This document shows, piece after piece, positions 7,815 to 16,291 of a stretch of DNA of 24,054 bases. The stretch covers positions 1 through 24,054 of the forward strand of contig CAZWSE010000055.1 of the NCBI GenBank assembly GCA_964636575.1, in the 5' to 3' direction. How positions within the stretch are numbered: the first letter of the stretch is position 1; each line of letters begins with the position of its first letter. Position numbers and translations under genes: made by a program. Source of the stretch: CAZWSE01 sp964636575. GTDB lineage: Bacteria > Pseudomonadota > Alphaproteobacteria > Rhodobacterales > Rhodobacteraceae. Below the pieces are notes generated by a model that did not search any database, was not told where the DNA came from, and was given only the letters and a program-made list of their open reading frames with translations.

Positions 7815-8936
7815 CTACTTCTGCGCGGTCAGCGCTTGGGTCACGAAAGGACGGGCAGCACGGGGAACCTGAATGTTGGTAAATCCGGCCTCTTGGCACA
7901 GCGCGCTGATATCTTCGGCCGATCTGGCCCGTCCGGTCTGCATCGCCATTGTATAAAAGGCGAAATAGACGTCTCCGGCCCGTTCAGGCTTGGCACCACC
8001 GGCCATGGGCTCCGATATGATCAACCGCCCGCCATCGGGCAAAGCCGCATATACATCCGCCAGCAACTGCCGCACGGTGTCGTCGCTGTGGTCATACAAA
8101 ACACGGATCAGCGAAATCGCATCAGCCCCTTGCGGGATAGGATCATCACGGAAAGACCCCGATAAAACCGAAACACGCGCACCCATACCCGCCAGATCGA
8201 ATCGTTCCACACCGGCAGGGGCGACAGCAGGCAAATCGAACAACTGCATCTCAAGGTCGGGATAGGCACGGCCAACAGCCTCAAGAAAGGCCCCCGTGCC
8301 ACCGCCAATATCCAAAAGCTTAGAGACACCCTTAAACGACACCGCCTTCAAGGTATCCTCGGCCACCAACCCTTGGGACTGAGACATAAGATCGGAATAG
8401 GTTTCAGCCACCACTGGATCAGCAGCACCCCCTGCCCCGAAGACATAAGGCCAGAACTGGGACAGCTCGGTTTGCGCGGGTCCACGCAGCAGCGCCACAG
8501 GGTCCGCAAGATCGGCATAGAACGCGCGGTGATGTTTGATCATCGCCTCAAGGCCGGGGACACCCTGCAAGGCAGCCCCCTTGCGGGCCAAAGCAAATCG
8601 ACCACCCCGTTTGCGTTTCAGCAGATCAAGGGCGGCCCCCGCCTGCAACAAGATCGCCGTGCGATCAGTATCAAGACCCAAAGCCCGCGCCATCTGGTCA
8701 GGCGTCTGGGGGCCACTGCGCAAGCGGCGAAACACATCCAGTTCAACCAAAGCCATCAAGACTTGGGACTGCACAAAGCCCTGCACAATATCGAACAATG
8801 CCGCGCCATCGCGACGGGCCTGCCCGCGGGTCAGCGGAAAATGCGCGGCCCAAGATTGAAATCCGGGACGGGCAACCAAACGGTTCAACCAGCCGCCGCG
8901 CCAACGCGGGGGGACAGGCTCATCCGCCAATGTCAT
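7815..8936 (-). CDS. crtF: Hydroxyneurosporene O-methyltransferase
   Basis: CrtF methylates the 1-hydroxyl group of hydroxyneurosporene/demethylspheroidene with S-adenosylmethionine, a late step to spheroidene. The protein has 373 residues: an N-terminal dimerisation/winged-helix part (about 40-130), then a Rossmann-like methyltransferase domain with the SAM motif LLDIGGGTG at 207-215 and the acidic LFDLPAV strand after it. Length and layout match CrtF. The ATG overlaps the crtE stop (ATGA), so the two are translationally coupled. A 139-bp region with the bchC promoter follows; no strong terminator is seen, consistent with read-through into bchC. Confidence 0.95.
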   Translation of the reverse strand: MTLADEPVPPRWRGGWLNRLVARPGFQSWAAHFPLTRGQARRDGAALFDIVQGFVQSQVLMALVELDVFRRLRSGPQTPDQMARALGLDTDRTAILLQAGAALDLLKRKRGGRFALARKGAALQGVPGLEAMIKHHRAFYADLADPVALLRGPAQTELSQFWPYVFGAGGAADPVVAETYSDLMSQSQGLVAEDTLKAVSFKGVSKLLDIGGGTGAFLEAVGRAYPDLEMQLFDLPAVAPAGVERFDLAGMGARVSVLSGSFRDDPIPQGADAISLIRVLYDHSDDTVRQLLADVYAALPDGGRLIISEPMAGGAKPERAGDVYFAFYTMAMQTGRARSAEDISALCQEAGFTNIQVPRAARPFVTQALTAQK

Positions 8937-9802
8937 GAATTTTGGCGCACAGGGGCAACAGGGGTCAGACGCTCGGCTTGCATACGGACCATTTCAGCCA
9001 GTTGGGCCTCACCAGGACACTGCGGGATCGACGCGATGGCACCGGCCAGAATGTCTTTCAAACGCTTTGTGGCACCCTGTACGCCCAGCTCTGACACCGC
9101 ATTGGGGCGACCATGCAGATCATCCTGACCGGCAGGTTTGCCAAGGGTGTCGGCATCATAAAGGGCATCGCGCAAGTCATCGGCAACTTGGAACGCCTCG
9201 CCAATGCGGGCGCCCAGTTCTTCCCAAGGCTCGGCCTCTTGGCCCGCTGCAACAGCGCCCATCTGGGTGGCGGCAATAAACAACGCACCGGTCTTGGCAC
9301 GGTGATAGGCAGACAGATCCACCTTCGGCTCACTTTCCCAACCTTGGCCCGCGCAAATGCCAAAAGGCATGCCGGTGCGTTGGGACAGGGTCAGAATAAG
9401 TTGGGCAACACGCATGGGGTCTTGGGCAGACACACGGGCCAGAACCTCAAAGGCCAGCACGATCAAGCTGTCACCGGTCAACAGGGCCAAAGGCTCCGAA
9501 TAGGCTTTGTGCACAGATGGTTTGCCGCGCCGGATATCGGCATCGTCAAAGCAAGGCATATCGTCATGCACAAGGGACGCGCAGTGGATCAGCTCAAGGG
9601 CGACAGCAGCAGCATCCGCAATCTCGGGGCGGTCATCACCGCAGGCCATAGCCACCGACATCAGGATCGTAGGGCGGATACGGGCGCCGCCGGGGCTTGT
9701 CGCATAGTCAAGCGCAGAGGCCAGCTTGGGCGGTGCAGGTTGCCCCTGCCCGATGGCGATAGCCTTGGAAATTGCATCTTCAACGCGGCGACTAAGACCC
9801 AT
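8933..9802 (-). CDS. crtE: Geranylgeranyl diphosphate synthase
   Basis: CrtE condenses isopentenyl diphosphate units to geranylgeranyl diphosphate for carotenoids and the bacteriochlorophyll tail. The first aspartate-rich motif is DDMPCFD at residues 80-86 and the second DDLRD at 208-212, both standard for trans-isoprenyl synthases. The chosen ATG (MGLSRRVEDAISKAIA) gives 289 residues, the usual CrtE length, with an AAGGG ribosome binding site 8 nt upstream. An ATG 21 nt further up (9823) is possible. The open frame runs on to 9958, through the divergent promoter, and that part is not coding. It overlaps crtF by ATGA. Confidence 0.95.
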   Translation of the reverse strand: MGLSRRVEDAISKAIAIGQGQPAPPKLASALDYATSPGGARIRPTILMSVAMACGDDRPEIADAAAVALELIHCASLVHDDMPCFDDADIRRGKPSVHKAYSEPLALLTGDSLIVLAFEVLARVSAQDPMRVAQLILTLSQRTGMPFGICAGQGWESEPKVDLSAYHRAKTGALFIAATQMGAVAAGQEAEPWEELGARIGEAFQVADDLRDALYDADTLGKPAGQDDLHGRPNAVSELGVQGATKRLKDILAGAIASIPQCPGEAQLAEMVRMQAERLTPVAPVRQNS

Positions 9803-9839
9803 CGGATGTACCCTTTTATCCATGACGCGCTCTACAAAG

Positions 9840-9881
9840 TGTAAGCTTTGCATAACACAATACTGTAAACTACACTGGACA
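9840..9881. promoter_or_regulatory. crtE/crtD divergent regulatory region with two PpsR/CrtJ sites
   Basis: Two perfect TGT-N12-ACA sites lie at 9840-9857 (TGTAAGCTTTGCATAACA) and 9864-9881 (TGTAAACTACACTGGACA), 6 bp apart. A sigma-70-like promoter reading toward crtD runs through them: TTGCAT at 9848-9853 and TACACT at 9871-9876, spacer 17. The first site is 37 bp from the crtE start and the second 49 bp from the crtD start, so one bound region could repress both directions. The crtE promoter itself could not be assigned with confidence. Confidence 0.85.
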
Positions 9882-9930
9882 CATTCTATTCTTGAGTCAA
9901 CAATCAGTCTAAACCCGCACCGGAGAATCC

Positions 9931-11478
9931 ATGCAACCACCTGCCCTATCCGCGTCAAACAGCGCAGCCGTCATCGGCGGCGGCGTGGGCGGGCTTGCCT
10001 GCGCGATCCGGCTGGCGGCGGCAGGAATGAAAGTGAACCTGTTTGAAAGCCATGGCCATCTGGGCGGCAAAATCAGAACTATCGACAGCGCCGCGGGGCC
10101 GGTTGACGCAGGCCCGACCGTTCTGACGATGCGCCATGTGTTCGACGATCTCTTTGCAGCAGCAGGGCAGCGGCTCGAAGATCATGTGACCCTTGTCCCG
10201 CAGCCCACACTTGCGCGGCATTTCTGGGCGGACGGGTCGACGTTGGATTTACACGCAGACAAAGACGCGAACATCGCGGCCGTGACAGATTTTGCAGGGG
10301 CAAAGGCGGCGCAGCAGTTTCAGGCATTCTGTGATCGATGTGCCAAGCTGTTCGACGCCTTCGATGCGCCCATGATGCAATCCGCCAGTCCCAGCCTCAT
10401 GGAATTGTCGCGGCATGTGATGGCACGGCCTTCGCTTATTCCGGCCATGGCCCCCCTATCGAGTTTGGCGGGTATGTTGAAACGGCAGTTCGATGATCCA
10501 AGACTGCAACAGCTGTTCGGGCGCTACGCGACCTATGTGGGCGGCTCGCCCCTGCAATCGCCAGCACTCCTCGCGTTGATCTGGCAGGCCGAGGCCGCAG
10601 GCGTCTGGGTCGTAGAAGGCGGAATGCACAAGCTGGCAGAAGCGATGGGGCACGTGGCGCAAGACTTGGGCGTTGAAATACACCTCGACACCCCCGTCGC
10701 ACGGATCGAACACCAAGGCGGGCGGGCCACAGGGATCGTTTTGGAAGACGGCACGCGCCAAGCCGCAGACAAGGTCGTGTTCAACGGCGACCCAAGGGCC
10801 TTGGCAACAGGGTTATTGGGGCAAGGCACTGCCCATCTCGTCCCCAAAAGCCGCACAGCAGATCGGTCCTTGTCGGCACGGGTCCACAGCTTTGCGGCAA
10901 CGCCTACGGGCCTCGATCTGTTGCACCACAATGTGTTGTTCGCGGATGTGCCCAACAGCGAATTCAAAGATATCAAAGCAGGCAAAACGCCAAGCGACGC
11001 GACCCTTTACATCTGCGCCGAAGACAGAGGCACCGCTGCGCCACCGCCCGCGCTTGAACGGTTCGAGATCATCACAAACGCAGCCCCAATAGGCCAAACA
11101 CAAGACGACCAAGAGGAGCTAGAGACATGGCACCAACAGACACTCACGCGGATGCGGGACAGCTTCGGACTAAGCTTTTCGCCAAGCCCAAGCGCCAGCA
11201 GCATAACGACGCCGCAAATGTTTCACGCGATGTTCCCGGGGTCTCTGGGGTCTCTTTACGGACAGACACCGCACGGGATGTTGGCGGCCTTCGAGAGACC
11301 TTTGGCGACGACAGCCGTGACGGGGCTTTATCTGGCCGGGGGCGGGTGCCATCCGGGGGCGGGGGTGCCTATGGCGACGCTCTCAGGCCGGCACGCGGCC
11401 GAGGCGATCTTGCACGACCAAACTTCGGCATCGACGTCGGCCCCAATGGCTACGCGTGGTGGTACGTTGACGGCCTAA
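9931..11478 (+). CDS. crtD: Carotenoid 3,4-desaturase (methoxyneurosporene dehydrogenase)
   Basis: CrtD introduces the C-3,4 double bond in the spheroidene pathway. It is a CrtI-family FAD enzyme of 515 residues. The N-terminal dinucleotide-binding motif is GGGVGGLACA at 16-25 and the conserved C-terminal motif is YLAGGGCHPGAGVP. Resemblance to the CrtI product in this window fits the family. The start is an ATG with GGAG 5 nt upstream. It is divergent from crtE and shares the PpsR-controlled region. Its 3' end overlaps the crtC reading frame. It is called crtD rather than a second crtI because crtI is present elsewhere and crtC is adjacent. Confidence 0.94.
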   Translation: MQPPALSASNSAAVIGGGVGGLACAIRLAAAGMKVNLFESHGHLGGKIRTIDSAAGPVDAGPTVLTMRHVFDDLFAAAGQRLEDHVTLVPQPTLARHFWADGSTLDLHADKDANIAAVTDFAGAKAAQQFQAFCDRCAKLFDAFDAPMMQSASPSLMELSRHVMARPSLIPAMAPLSSLAGMLKRQFDDPRLQQLFGRYATYVGGSPLQSPALLALIWQAEAAGVWVVEGGMHKLAEAMGHVAQDLGVEIHLDTPVARIEHQGGRATGIVLEDGTRQAADKVVFNGDPRALATGLLGQGTAHLVPKSRTADRSLSARVHSFAATPTGLDLLHHNVLFADVPNSEFKDIKAGKTPSDATLYICAEDRGTAAPPPALERFEIITNAAPIGQTQDDQEELETWHQQTLTRMRDSFGLSFSPSPSASSITTPQMFHAMFPGSLGSLYGQTPHGMLAAFERPLATTAVTGLYLAGGGCHPGAGVPMATLSGRHAAEAILHDQTSASTSAPMATRGGTLTA

Positions 11479-12347
11479 GCGATTGCGGAACGCGGGCGGT
11501 GTCGGTGATCGGGTTTATCGGGTCCGTCTTCTCGCCGTGGTACAAATGGTCGGGGCGCAAAAACCCGCAAAACAACGTCTGCATCAACGTGGCCACCTAC
11601 GGCAAAGGCGGACGGTTCACGATGACAGATCGCGGGCAATCAGCACTGCGCCAAACAGCGTCACGGCTTGAGGTCGGCCCGTCAATGATGCGCTGGGATG
11701 GAGACCAGTTGGTGATCGACATCAACGAAGTGTCCGGCCCCCCGATCATCAGCCGGATGCAAGGTCAGATAAGGGTGATCCCGACGGCGATCACGGATGT
11801 GGAACTGGCGCTGACACCTGACGGCGCGCACATATGGCGGCCTTTCGCGCCCACCAGCCGCATCGAAGTCGACATCGACCGCATGGGCTGGCAGTGGTCC
11901 GGCCACGGGTACTTTGACGCCAATTTCGGGACACGGGCGCTGGAGGAAGATTTCAGCTACTGGACATGGGGACGCTATCCAACCGCAGACGGAGCCACCT
12001 GTTTTTACGATGCCACGCGGCTCGATGGATCAGAGCTTGCGGCAGGGTTTAAGTTTCACACCGATGGATCCTCTGAGCAGATCCCCCTGCCCCCAAAAGC
12101 CAAAATGAAACGCAGCCTGTGGAAAGTCGCGCGGGACACCCGTGCGGACGCGGGCTACCAACCGCACCAAGTGCAAAACATGCTCGACGCGCCGTTCTAT
12201 TCACGCTCGGCGGTGCGCACGCAGTTGGACGGGGTTGAGACGGTCGGGGTGCACGAAGCCCTTGATCTGACACGCTACAGATCACCATTGCTAAAGCCCA
12301 TGCTGGCTGTGCGGGTGCCACGCAGAAAGGGCTGGCAGTTCGACTAA
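11346..12347 (+). CDS. crtC: Carotenoid 1,2-hydratase (hydroxyneurosporene synthase)
   Basis: CrtC adds water across the C-1,2 double bond of neurosporene and related carotenes. The conserved core NGYAWWYVDGLSD, IGFIGSVFSPWYKWSGR and the later GHGYFDANFGTRALEEDFSYW are typical of the family. The start is uncertain. The often-used start would be GTG 11505 (280 residues), but the family motif WWYVDGLSD lies upstream of it and still overlaps the crtD 3' end. The only plausible in-frame start before that motif is GTG 11346 (333 residues); ATG 11127 is far inside crtD. I give GTG 11346. Translational coupling to crtD is likely. Confidence 0.88.
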   Translation: MPSGGGGAYGDALRPARGRGDLARPNFGIDVGPNGYAWWYVDGLSDCGTRAVSVIGFIGSVFSPWYKWSGRKNPQNNVCINVATYGKGGRFTMTDRGQSALRQTASRLEVGPSMMRWDGDQLVIDINEVSGPPIISRMQGQIRVIPTAITDVELALTPDGAHIWRPFAPTSRIEVDIDRMGWQWSGHGYFDANFGTRALEEDFSYWTWGRYPTADGATCFYDATRLDGSELAAGFKFHTDGSSEQIPLPPKAKMKRSLWKVARDTRADAGYQPHQVQNMLDAPFYSRSAVRTQLDGVETVGVHEALDLTRYRSPLLKPMLAVRVPRRKGWQFD

Positions 12348-12387
12348 GCGAACCCCTGCGGTTTGAGTATTTCTGGAAAAATGAAGA
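12348..12387. other. Short convergent gap between crtC and tspO with a 3'-end sequence element
   Basis: The 40-bp gap between two converging genes holds a weak AACC-CCTGC-GGTT repeat and, at 12365-12386, GAGTATTTC followed by TGGAAAAATGAAG. I recall closely similar sequences recurring at gene ends across Rhodobacterales genomes. No strong intrinsic terminator is seen. Confidence 0.4.
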
Positions 12388-12861
12388 TCAAGGCGCGGGC
12401 GTGCCGGCCTCATCCGGGTTGAGCTTCCACACAGACCAATTCAGCGCGGCGGCGATTGTCACCCAAAGCAGATAGGGCGCGAACAACAGGCCCGCAGTTG
12501 TATCCACCTGCCAAAGCGCCAGCATGGTTGCACAGACCGTGGCCCACAGCACGCATATCACGGCCATGGCCATTTTGATTTTCTTCAACCCGAAGAACAC
12601 CGGCGTCCAGAGCGCGTTAACAGCGATTTGCATCGACCAAAGGGCCATCGCAATGCCATTGTCCGGCTGGCCAGCAACGATCGCTCCTGCCCAAGCCATG
12701 CAGACATACAAGCTTGTCCACGTCACAGGAAACACCCAATCCGGCGGTGTCCAGCTTGGCTTGTTTAGGCTGCGATACCATGCATCGGGTGGAAACAGAC
12801 CACCGGTCATACCAGCACCAAGACAGGCCGCAAAGAAAATGCAAAAGGAAAGCCAGAACAT
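12388..12861 (-). CDS. tspO: TspO/MBR family outer-membrane tryptophan-rich sensory protein
   Basis: TspO (formerly CrtK) is a five-helix membrane protein related to the mitochondrial benzodiazepine receptor. In Rhodobacter it binds tetrapyrroles and lowers expression of photosynthesis genes in oxygen. The 157 residues contain the family motifs WYRSLNKPSWTPPDWVFPV (about 28-46) and WTSLYVCMAWAG, are rich in tryptophan, and show five hydrophobic segments. The ATG is 18 nt downstream of the crtB stop with a GAGG ribosome binding site, so it is the third gene of the crtI-crtB-tspO operon. Position beside crtB is conserved in Rhodobacter. Confidence 0.95.
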   Translation of the reverse strand: MFWLSFCIFFAACLGAGMTGGLFPPDAWYRSLNKPSWTPPDWVFPVTWTSLYVCMAWAGAIVAGQPDNGIAMALWSMQIAVNALWTPVFFGLKKIKMAMAVICVLWATVCATMLALWQVDTTAGLLFAPYLLWVTIAAALNWSVWKLNPDEAGTPAP

Positions 12862-12879
12862 AAGGAACCTCGCAGGGCG

Positions 12880-13917
12880 TTAGCCGGTGTCTTTGGCCAT
12901 TCCTACGCTTGAAAGCGGCGACAGTCCACGGCTGTGCGCCTCTGCGGCAGCAAGCGCTTCGATCACGCTGTCGCCACGGGTGCGGCGCGGCGCATCGGCT
13001 GTTGCGTCCACCAGAAATCGGACCTCGTCCAACGGCTCTGCGAACAGCACCGCCGAGCGCGGCATAATCATACTGAACCCCGCCTGCAAAACAGATTGCC
13101 CCAGCCACCCGATTTTTTGGGCTTTGCTGGTGCGCGCACGGGCCGAAATACTGTCGTAGCCCATATGGGTCAGCTGGCTGCCAATGCCTGCATATATATG
13201 ACGGGCGGCAAAAATGCCGGGCCGACAGGAACGGGGCAACGCGGCCACCCCTGCCTCTGATCGCATGTAAAGCCGGTTGGCCTGCATGACCAGTTGTTTG
13301 GCCATTGCCTTGATCGCTTTGGTGGGGCGCGGATCGGCAAGGAAATCCTCAGGCGTAATCCCCGCCTCATCCAGCCAATCCAGCGGCAAGTACAGCCGCC
13401 CTTCCAACGCGTCTTCGCCGATATCACGCGCGATATTGGTCAGCTGCATCGCAACGCCCAGATCACAGGCGCGCGCCAAGGCCCCACGATCACGGACTTG
13501 CATCAACACGCACATCATCGCACCCACGGCCGATGCCACACGTGCCGAATAATCGCGCAGCTCGGACAGGGTTTGGTAGCGCCGGTCTTGGGCGTCCCAT
13601 TCAAGCCCTTCCAGCAAAGCCTCAGGCAAGGCGCGCGGCATATCAAACTGTTCTACAATCGCTGCAAAAGCCCGATCAGGGGCCGCGTTTTTAGGGCGCC
13701 CCAAATAGACCAGATCAAGCCGTTCGTGTAGCCGTGCCACAGCGGCGGCTTTCTCGGATTGCAGGTCAACTTCGTCATCGGCCAAGCGGCAAAACGCATA
13801 AAGCGCAAGGGCCGGATCACGCACTTTGGACGGCAACAAACGGGACGCCGCATGGAAAGACAAAGACCCGTGCCGGATCGCCTCGCGGCAGTGTTCTAGA
13901 TCATCTGGATCAATCAT
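12880..13917 (-). CDS. crtB: Phytoene synthase
   Basis: CrtB joins two geranylgeranyl diphosphates into phytoene, the first committed carotenoid step. Both aspartate-rich substrate-Mg motifs of the squalene/phytoene synthase family are present: DDEVD at 47-51 (CRLADDEVDL) and DIGED at 165-169 (NIARDIGEDALEGRLYLP). The length of 345 residues is normal. The ATG overlaps the crtI stop (ATGA), so crtI and crtB are coupled, and tspO follows after 18 nt. Confidence 0.97.
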   Translation of the reverse strand: MIDPDDLEHCREAIRHGSLSFHAASRLLPSKVRDPALALYAFCRLADDEVDLQSEKAAAVARLHERLDLVYLGRPKNAAPDRAFAAIVEQFDMPRALPEALLEGLEWDAQDRRYQTLSELRDYSARVASAVGAMMCVLMQVRDRGALARACDLGVAMQLTNIARDIGEDALEGRLYLPLDWLDEAGITPEDFLADPRPTKAIKAMAKQLVMQANRLYMRSEAGVAALPRSCRPGIFAARHIYAGIGSQLTHMGYDSISARARTSKAQKIGWLGQSVLQAGFSMIMPRSAVLFAEPLDEVRFLVDATADAPRRTRGDSVIEALAAAEAHSRGLSPLSSVGMAKDTG

Positions 13918-15461
13918 TTCACCACCGCCGGATCAGGCACCAGTTGTGCCAAGACTTCTGCCGTTGAAATTACGCCCGGAACGCCCGCACCGGGGTGGGT
14001 GCCAGCACCCGCCAGAAACAGATTTTCGGCTTCTTCCGATACATTGTGCGGCCGGAACCATGCGCTTTGAAAAATGCGCGGCTCAATCGAAAAACCGGAC
14101 CCGTTGGGCGACAGATAGCGGTCGCGGAACGTCTCAGGCGTAAAGACAGCCTCGGTGCTGATGTGCTCGGTCACACCGGGCAGCAACTGATCTTCGAGAA
14201 CCGCCAGAACCTTGGCCTTATAGGCCTCTTGTTCGGCCGCCCAATCGACGGGGTTGTCATGCCCAAGATGCGGCACAGGCGACAGGACATAGAACGTATC
14301 ATCCCCATCCGGCGCGACAGTGGCATCAGTGACAGAGGGTCGATGCACATAAAGCGACATGTCATCGGCCAGCTTGCCCTTGATGAAAATGTCGTCGATC
14401 AGCCCTTTGTAGCGCGGCCCGTTGAGAATGGTGTGGTGGCCGACGTCAGTCCACATATCGGCCGTGCCTTTGGTGCCAAAATACCAAACGTAAAGCCCCA
14501 TAGACCAACGGGATTTCTTCAGCTTGGCAGGCAGCCAGCGTTTCTTTTTGTGATTGCGCAAAAGGCGGTCATAGGTGTGGCCGGCATCGGCATTTGAGAC
14601 AACAACATCGGCTTTGATTTCATCCCCCGTGGCCAGCTTAACACCACGGGCGACACCATCGCGAACAATGATCTCATCGACTTCGGTATTGAAGACAACC
14701 TGCCCCCCCTGCCCTTCGATCACATCGACCATGGCATCGGCAATCGCAGCAACACCACCCATCGCATAGTGCACCCCGAATTCCTTTTCGAGATGCGAGA
14801 CAAGGATATACATCGAGGTCACCCGAAACGGATCACCACCAATGAACAGGGGATGGAACGACAAGGCCATCCGCAGCCGTTCGTCTTTGACGCGGCGGGC
14901 GGCATGGGCATAGACAGACCGGTCGGCGCGCATCATCGCGAATGTCGGCAGCACTTTAATCAGATCCAACAGCTTGTGCATGGACCGGCGGCCAAGGTCC
15001 TCAAACCCGAACCAATATCGGGCCTCGCTGTCCCTCAGAAACTTCTCATAACCCTTCACATCCGAAGGAGACAAACGGGCGACCTCGGCAAGCATCTCGT
15101 CGGTATCTTGAGAGGCACGGAATTTCGATCCATCCGGCCAGCGGATTTCATAAAACGGATCCATCGGGCGCAGATCAACATCCGCATGAAAGTCGCGGCC
15201 ACAAGCAGCCCAAAGCTCTTTCAAGATCTGCGGAACAGTAATGATGGTCGGACCAAGATCAAACCGGTGGCCGTCTTGATGAATACACGACCCGCGTCCG
15301 CCGGCAACATCCAGCTTGTCGATGACGGTGACACGGTAGCCTCTGGCCCCTAACCGCATGGCCGCAGCCAACCCACCCAGACCTGCGCCCACGACGACTG
15401 CATGGGCAGCATCATGGCGGGTGGCGGTCTTCGTATTGATCGGCTCAAGGCGTGTCATCAT
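13914..15461 (-). CDS. crtI: Phytoene desaturase
   Basis: CrtI desaturates phytoene, usually to neurosporene in spheroidene-making Rhodobacterales; the product cannot be read from sequence. The protein has 515 residues with an N-terminal FAD motif VVGAGLGGLAAA at 23-34 and the C-terminal CrtI signature FLAGAGTHPGAGVPG. The ATG at 15461 is followed at once by a second ATG (15458); the ribosome binding site is weak and either could serve. It is divergent from crtA, with PpsR-type sites between, and overlaps crtB by ATGA. Confidence 0.97.
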   Translation of the reverse strand: MMTRLEPINTKTATRHDAAHAVVVGAGLGGLAAAMRLGARGYRVTVIDKLDVAGGRGSCIHQDGHRFDLGPTIITVPQILKELWAACGRDFHADVDLRPMDPFYEIRWPDGSKFRASQDTDEMLAEVARLSPSDVKGYEKFLRDSEARYWFGFEDLGRRSMHKLLDLIKVLPTFAMMRADRSVYAHAARRVKDERLRMALSFHPLFIGGDPFRVTSMYILVSHLEKEFGVHYAMGGVAAIADAMVDVIEGQGGQVVFNTEVDEIIVRDGVARGVKLATGDEIKADVVVSNADAGHTYDRLLRNHKKKRWLPAKLKKSRWSMGLYVWYFGTKGTADMWTDVGHHTILNGPRYKGLIDDIFIKGKLADDMSLYVHRPSVTDATVAPDGDDTFYVLSPVPHLGHDNPVDWAAEQEAYKAKVLAVLEDQLLPGVTEHISTEAVFTPETFRDRYLSPNGSGFSIEPRIFQSAWFRPHNVSEEAENLFLAGAGTHPGAGVPGVISTAEVLAQLVPDPAVVK

Positions 15462-15477
15462 TGGAATACACTACAAC

Positions 15478-15495
15478 TGTCTACTTTTGTTTACA
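15478..15495. promoter_or_regulatory. PpsR/CrtJ-type site proximal to crtI
   Basis: Perfect TGT-N12-ACA match (TGTCTACTTTTGTTTACA), 16 bp upstream of the crtI start. It overlaps a possible minus-strand promoter (TTGTAA at 15491-15496, then TAGTGT after 17 bp). Binding by PpsR/CrtJ is inferred from the consensus and the photosynthesis context. Confidence 0.78.
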
Positions 15496-15531
15496 ATTGC
15501 GGCAAAGCGACTTTTCAATCAACCCTTTATG

Positions 15532-15549
15532 TGTCAGACTTTGTTGACA
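15532..15549. promoter_or_regulatory. PpsR/CrtJ-type site proximal to crtA
   Basis: Perfect TGT-N12-ACA match (TGTCAGACTTTGTTGACA), 31 bp upstream of the crtA start. Its right half contains TTGACA (15544-15549), which could be a -35 box, though no clear -10 follows. Unlike the other two promoters the paired site is 36 bp away, so binding may be separate or involve looping. Confidence 0.75.
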
Positions 15550-15580
15550 CTTAAGGACGCAGCCGGCTGCCAACGCCCCT

Positions 15581-16291
15581 ATGAATACAGTCTCGCTCAG
15601 CTTTTTCCGGTTCAAATCACCGCTCAGTCGCCTCTGGGCGCTCGGCATGATGGGACTGCCGCGATTCGCGATTGGAAAGACACCAGACATCGGGTTTTGG
15701 AAACTGTTCGGGTCAGGCAAAGGCGACGGATTCGGGGTCACCCTAAACCCCCGCGATTTCGCCATTCTGTCGGTCTGGCCGGATGAGCCTACAGCAAGGG
15801 CACGCACAGCTGAGGCCCCCGCTTTCAAACGCTACCACAAACGGGCCTATGAAAGCTGGACGGTCTTCCTGAACGCCACATCCGTGCGCGGCGCATGGTC
15901 CGGCAAGGAACCGTTTGAAACAGGGGCAATGGCAGGCAACGGCCCCGTCGCCTTCCTGACACGGGCCACCATCAAACCCTCGGCAGGCGTGCAATTCTGG
16001 AAAAAAGTGCCCAACATCTCGGACGCCATCGCGCAGGACAGCCACGTCCTGTTCAAAGCAGGCATCGGCGAGCTGCCGCTTTTACAACAGGTCACGTTCT
16101 CGGTCTGGCCCGACACCAAAACGATGTCAAATTTCGCCTACAAGGACGGACCACACGCGCAGGCCATCAAAGCAGTGCGCGACGGGGACTGGTTCAGCGA
16201 AGAGCTTTTCGCGCGTTTCAAAGTCTTAGGCGACAGCGGCACATGGGGCGGCACCAGCCCGCTCTCTCAATTGACGGAAAGAACACCATGA
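15581..16291 (+). CDS. crtA: Spheroidene monooxygenase
   Basis: CrtA adds the 2-keto group to spheroidene, giving spheroidenone in the presence of oxygen. The 236 residues match the family, including the conserved N-terminal LSFFRF, the FLTRATIKP strand and the WFSEELFARF segment near the C-terminus. The ATG fits the family start, although the ribosome binding site is weak. It is the first gene of the crtA-bchI-bchD-bchO operon and ends in an ATGA overlap with bchI. Its presence points to a red, spheroidenone-containing organism (inference). Confidence 0.95.
   Translation: MNTVSLSFFRFKSPLSRLWALGMMGLPRFAIGKTPDIGFWKLFGSGKGDGFGVTLNPRDFAILSVWPDEPTARARTAEAPAFKRYHKRAYESWTVFLNATSVRGAWSGKEPFETGAMAGNGPVAFLTRATIKPSAGVQFWKKVPNISDAIAQDSHVLFKAGIGELPLLQQVTFSVWPDTKTMSNFAYKDGPHAQAIKAVRDGDWFSEELFARFKVLGDSGTWGGTSPLSQLTERTP

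Noticed and set aside
9803..9958. N-terminal extension of crtE up to an ATG at 9958
   Set aside because: It would cross the divergent promoter with two PpsR sites and overlap the crtD start; the downstream ATG gives the normal length and has a ribosome binding site.
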